DNA from: Paracoccaceae bacterium
GTDB lineage: Bacteria > Pseudomonadota > Alphaproteobacteria > Rhodobacterales > Rhodobacteraceae
Direction of reading: 5' to 3'
DNA: 7,833 nt
Assembly (NCBI GenBank): GCA_007131465.1
Contig: SLQN01000380.1
Coordinates: 1 to 7,833 of the forward strand
Below the pieces are notes generated by a model. The model had not been told where the DNA came from. It searched no databases and saw only the letters and a program-made list of their open reading frames with translations. Shown in pieces: positions 6,858 through 7,833 of the stretch. Both the position numbers and the translations under genes were made by a program. Within the stretch, counting starts at the first letter, position 1, and every line of letters starts with the position of its first letter.

Positions 6858-7833
6858 TCACGCGACTGCATGCGCAATCGCGCATTGCTTCCACAAGGAT
6901 CCCAGCGCGTTTACAAGGTGGTCAATATCAGCATCGGAATGCAGCGGACCGGGTGTGATGCGCAGACGCTCAGTGCCTTTGGGGACTGTCGGGTAGTTGA
7001 TGGGCTGCACGTAGACGCCCCACTCCTGCATCAGGATATCCGACAGCATCTTGCATTTCACCGGATCGCCGATCATGACCGGGATGATATGGCTTTCATT
7101 TGCCATATGCGGAATGCCCTGCGCGTCGAGTTTCTTGCGCAGACGCGCGACCCGGTCGCGCTGGGCCATGCGTTCGGTGTCGGATTGCTTGAGATGCCGG
7201 ACCGAGGCCGTTGCCGCTGCGGCGATCGCCGGAGGCAGCGCCGTGGTGAAGATGAAGCCCGACGCGAAAGAGCGGATGAAGTCGCATAGCGGGTGCGAGC
7301 CGGTTATATAGCCACCCATGACACCGAACGCCTTGCCCAGCGTGCCCTCGATCAGCGAGATCCGGTGCGCCAGTCCGCGCTCCTCGGAAATGCCGCCCCC
7401 CCGCGCGCCATACATGCCCACGGCGTGCACTTCGTCCAGATAGGTCAGCGCGCCATGCGCCTCGGCCACCTCGATGATCTCGCGCATCGGGCAGATGTCG
7501 CCATCCATGGAATAGACCGATTCAAACGCCACGATCTTGGGCCGGTCACCCACGGCTTTCAGCTTGCGGTCCAGATCGCGCCAGTCATTGTGTTTCCACA
7601 GCACCTTGTCGGCGCGCGAATGGCGGATGCCTTCGATCATGCTGGCGTGGTTTTTCTCATCCGACAGAATTACGGCGTTGGGGATTTTTGCGCCCAGTGT
7701 GGACAGGGCGGCCCAGTTCGACACATACCCCGAGGTGAACAGAAGGGCGGATTCCTTGGCATGCAGATCGGCGAGTTCCTCTTCCAGAATGCGGTGCATG
7801 TGGTTGTTGCCAGAGATATTGCGCGTGCCGCCC
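6858..7833 (-). CDS. hemA: 5-aminolevulinate synthase, 5'-truncated by the window edge
   Basis: This PLP enzyme condenses glycine with succinyl-CoA to form 5-aminolevulinate, the first committed step of tetrapyrrole synthesis by the Shemin (C4) route typical of alphaproteobacteria. The frame is open to the right edge, and 324 C-terminal residues are visible, beginning with the family GGTRNISG motif. The PLP-binding lysine lies in EGTLGKAFG at visible residue 167 (codon 7332-7334). If it corresponds to Lys248 of Rhodobacter HemA, about 81 residues are missing and the full length is near 405, as usual. Other signatures are the cofactor-contacting [11 protein letters not shown] and the C-terminal [17 protein letters not shown]. 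The ATG at 7799 is internal. HemA is distinguished from the related 2-amino-3-ketobutyrate CoA ligase and 8-amino-7-oxononanoate synthase by these motifs. The cytochrome c gene follows 70 bases downstream. The hemA promoter lies outside the window. Confidence 0.95.
   Translation of the reverse strand, partial: GGTRNISGNNHMHRILEEELADLHAKESALLFTSGYVSNWAALSTLGAKIPNAVILSDEKNHASMIEGIRHSRADKVLWKHNDWRDLDRKLKAVGDRPKIVAFESVYSMDGDICPMREIIEVAEAHGALTYLDEVHAVGMYGARGGGISEERGLAHRISLIEGTLGKAFGVMGGYITGSHPLCDFIRSFASGFIFTTALPPAIAAAATASVRHLKQSDTERMAQRDRVARLRKKLDAQGIPHMANESHIIPVMIGDPVKCKMLSDILMQEWGVYVQPINYPTVPKGTERLRITPGPLHSDADIDHLVNALGSLWKQCAIAHAVA

Noticed and set aside
6263..6958. 231-residue plus-strand frame across the cytochrome c gene
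   Set aside because: It overlaps the cytochrome on the other strand, which has a signal peptide, haem motif and ideal ribosome binding site. The plus frame has none of these and begins inside the terminator hairpin.

Overview
The window is GC-rich and reads as chromosomal DNA from an alphaproteobacterium, most likely Rhodobacteraceae. The evidence is a pyruvate-dehydrogenase-type lipoamide dehydrogenase, a glycine-dependent (Shemin pathway) 5-aminolevulinate synthase, a periplasmic cytochrome of the c2/c550 type, and a GTTC-N7-GTTC LexA operator in front of uvrA. There are no mobile elements, CRISPR arrays, tRNAs or rRNAs. It is an ordinary core-genome region, and I found no sign of a new biological system.

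Layout. Positions 1-984 (+) hold the C-terminal two thirds of lpdA, closed by a hairpin terminator at about 1027-1059. A 193-base gap (985-1177) carries that terminator and the SOS operator. uvrA follows (1178-4030, +), the damage-recognition subunit of nucleotide excision repair. It runs tail to tail, with a 26-base gap, into a fused enoyl-CoA hydratase/3-hydroxyacyl-CoA dehydrogenase of beta-oxidation on the minus strand (6153-4057). Upstream of that gene lies a strong terminator (6238-6272) for a minus-strand pair: hemA (6858-7833, its 5' end outside the window) and, 70 bases downstream, an acidic class I cytochrome c (6787-6302).

The genes form separate units. lpdA is probably the last gene of a pyruvate dehydrogenase operon. 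uvrA is an SOS-controlled single gene. The fatty-acid oxidation gene stands alone with no thiolase beside it. hemA and the cytochrome pair a haem-synthesis enzyme with a haem protein and may be partly co-transcribed, although the gap may also hold a promoter for the cytochrome.

Points worth a second look are the LexA operator, a Cys-to-Ser change in the first zinc finger of UvrA, and the cytochrome, which has no lysine at all, an estimated polypeptide net charge near -19 and a very acidic C-terminal tail. The last could reflect a saline or alkaline lifestyle, but that is inference.
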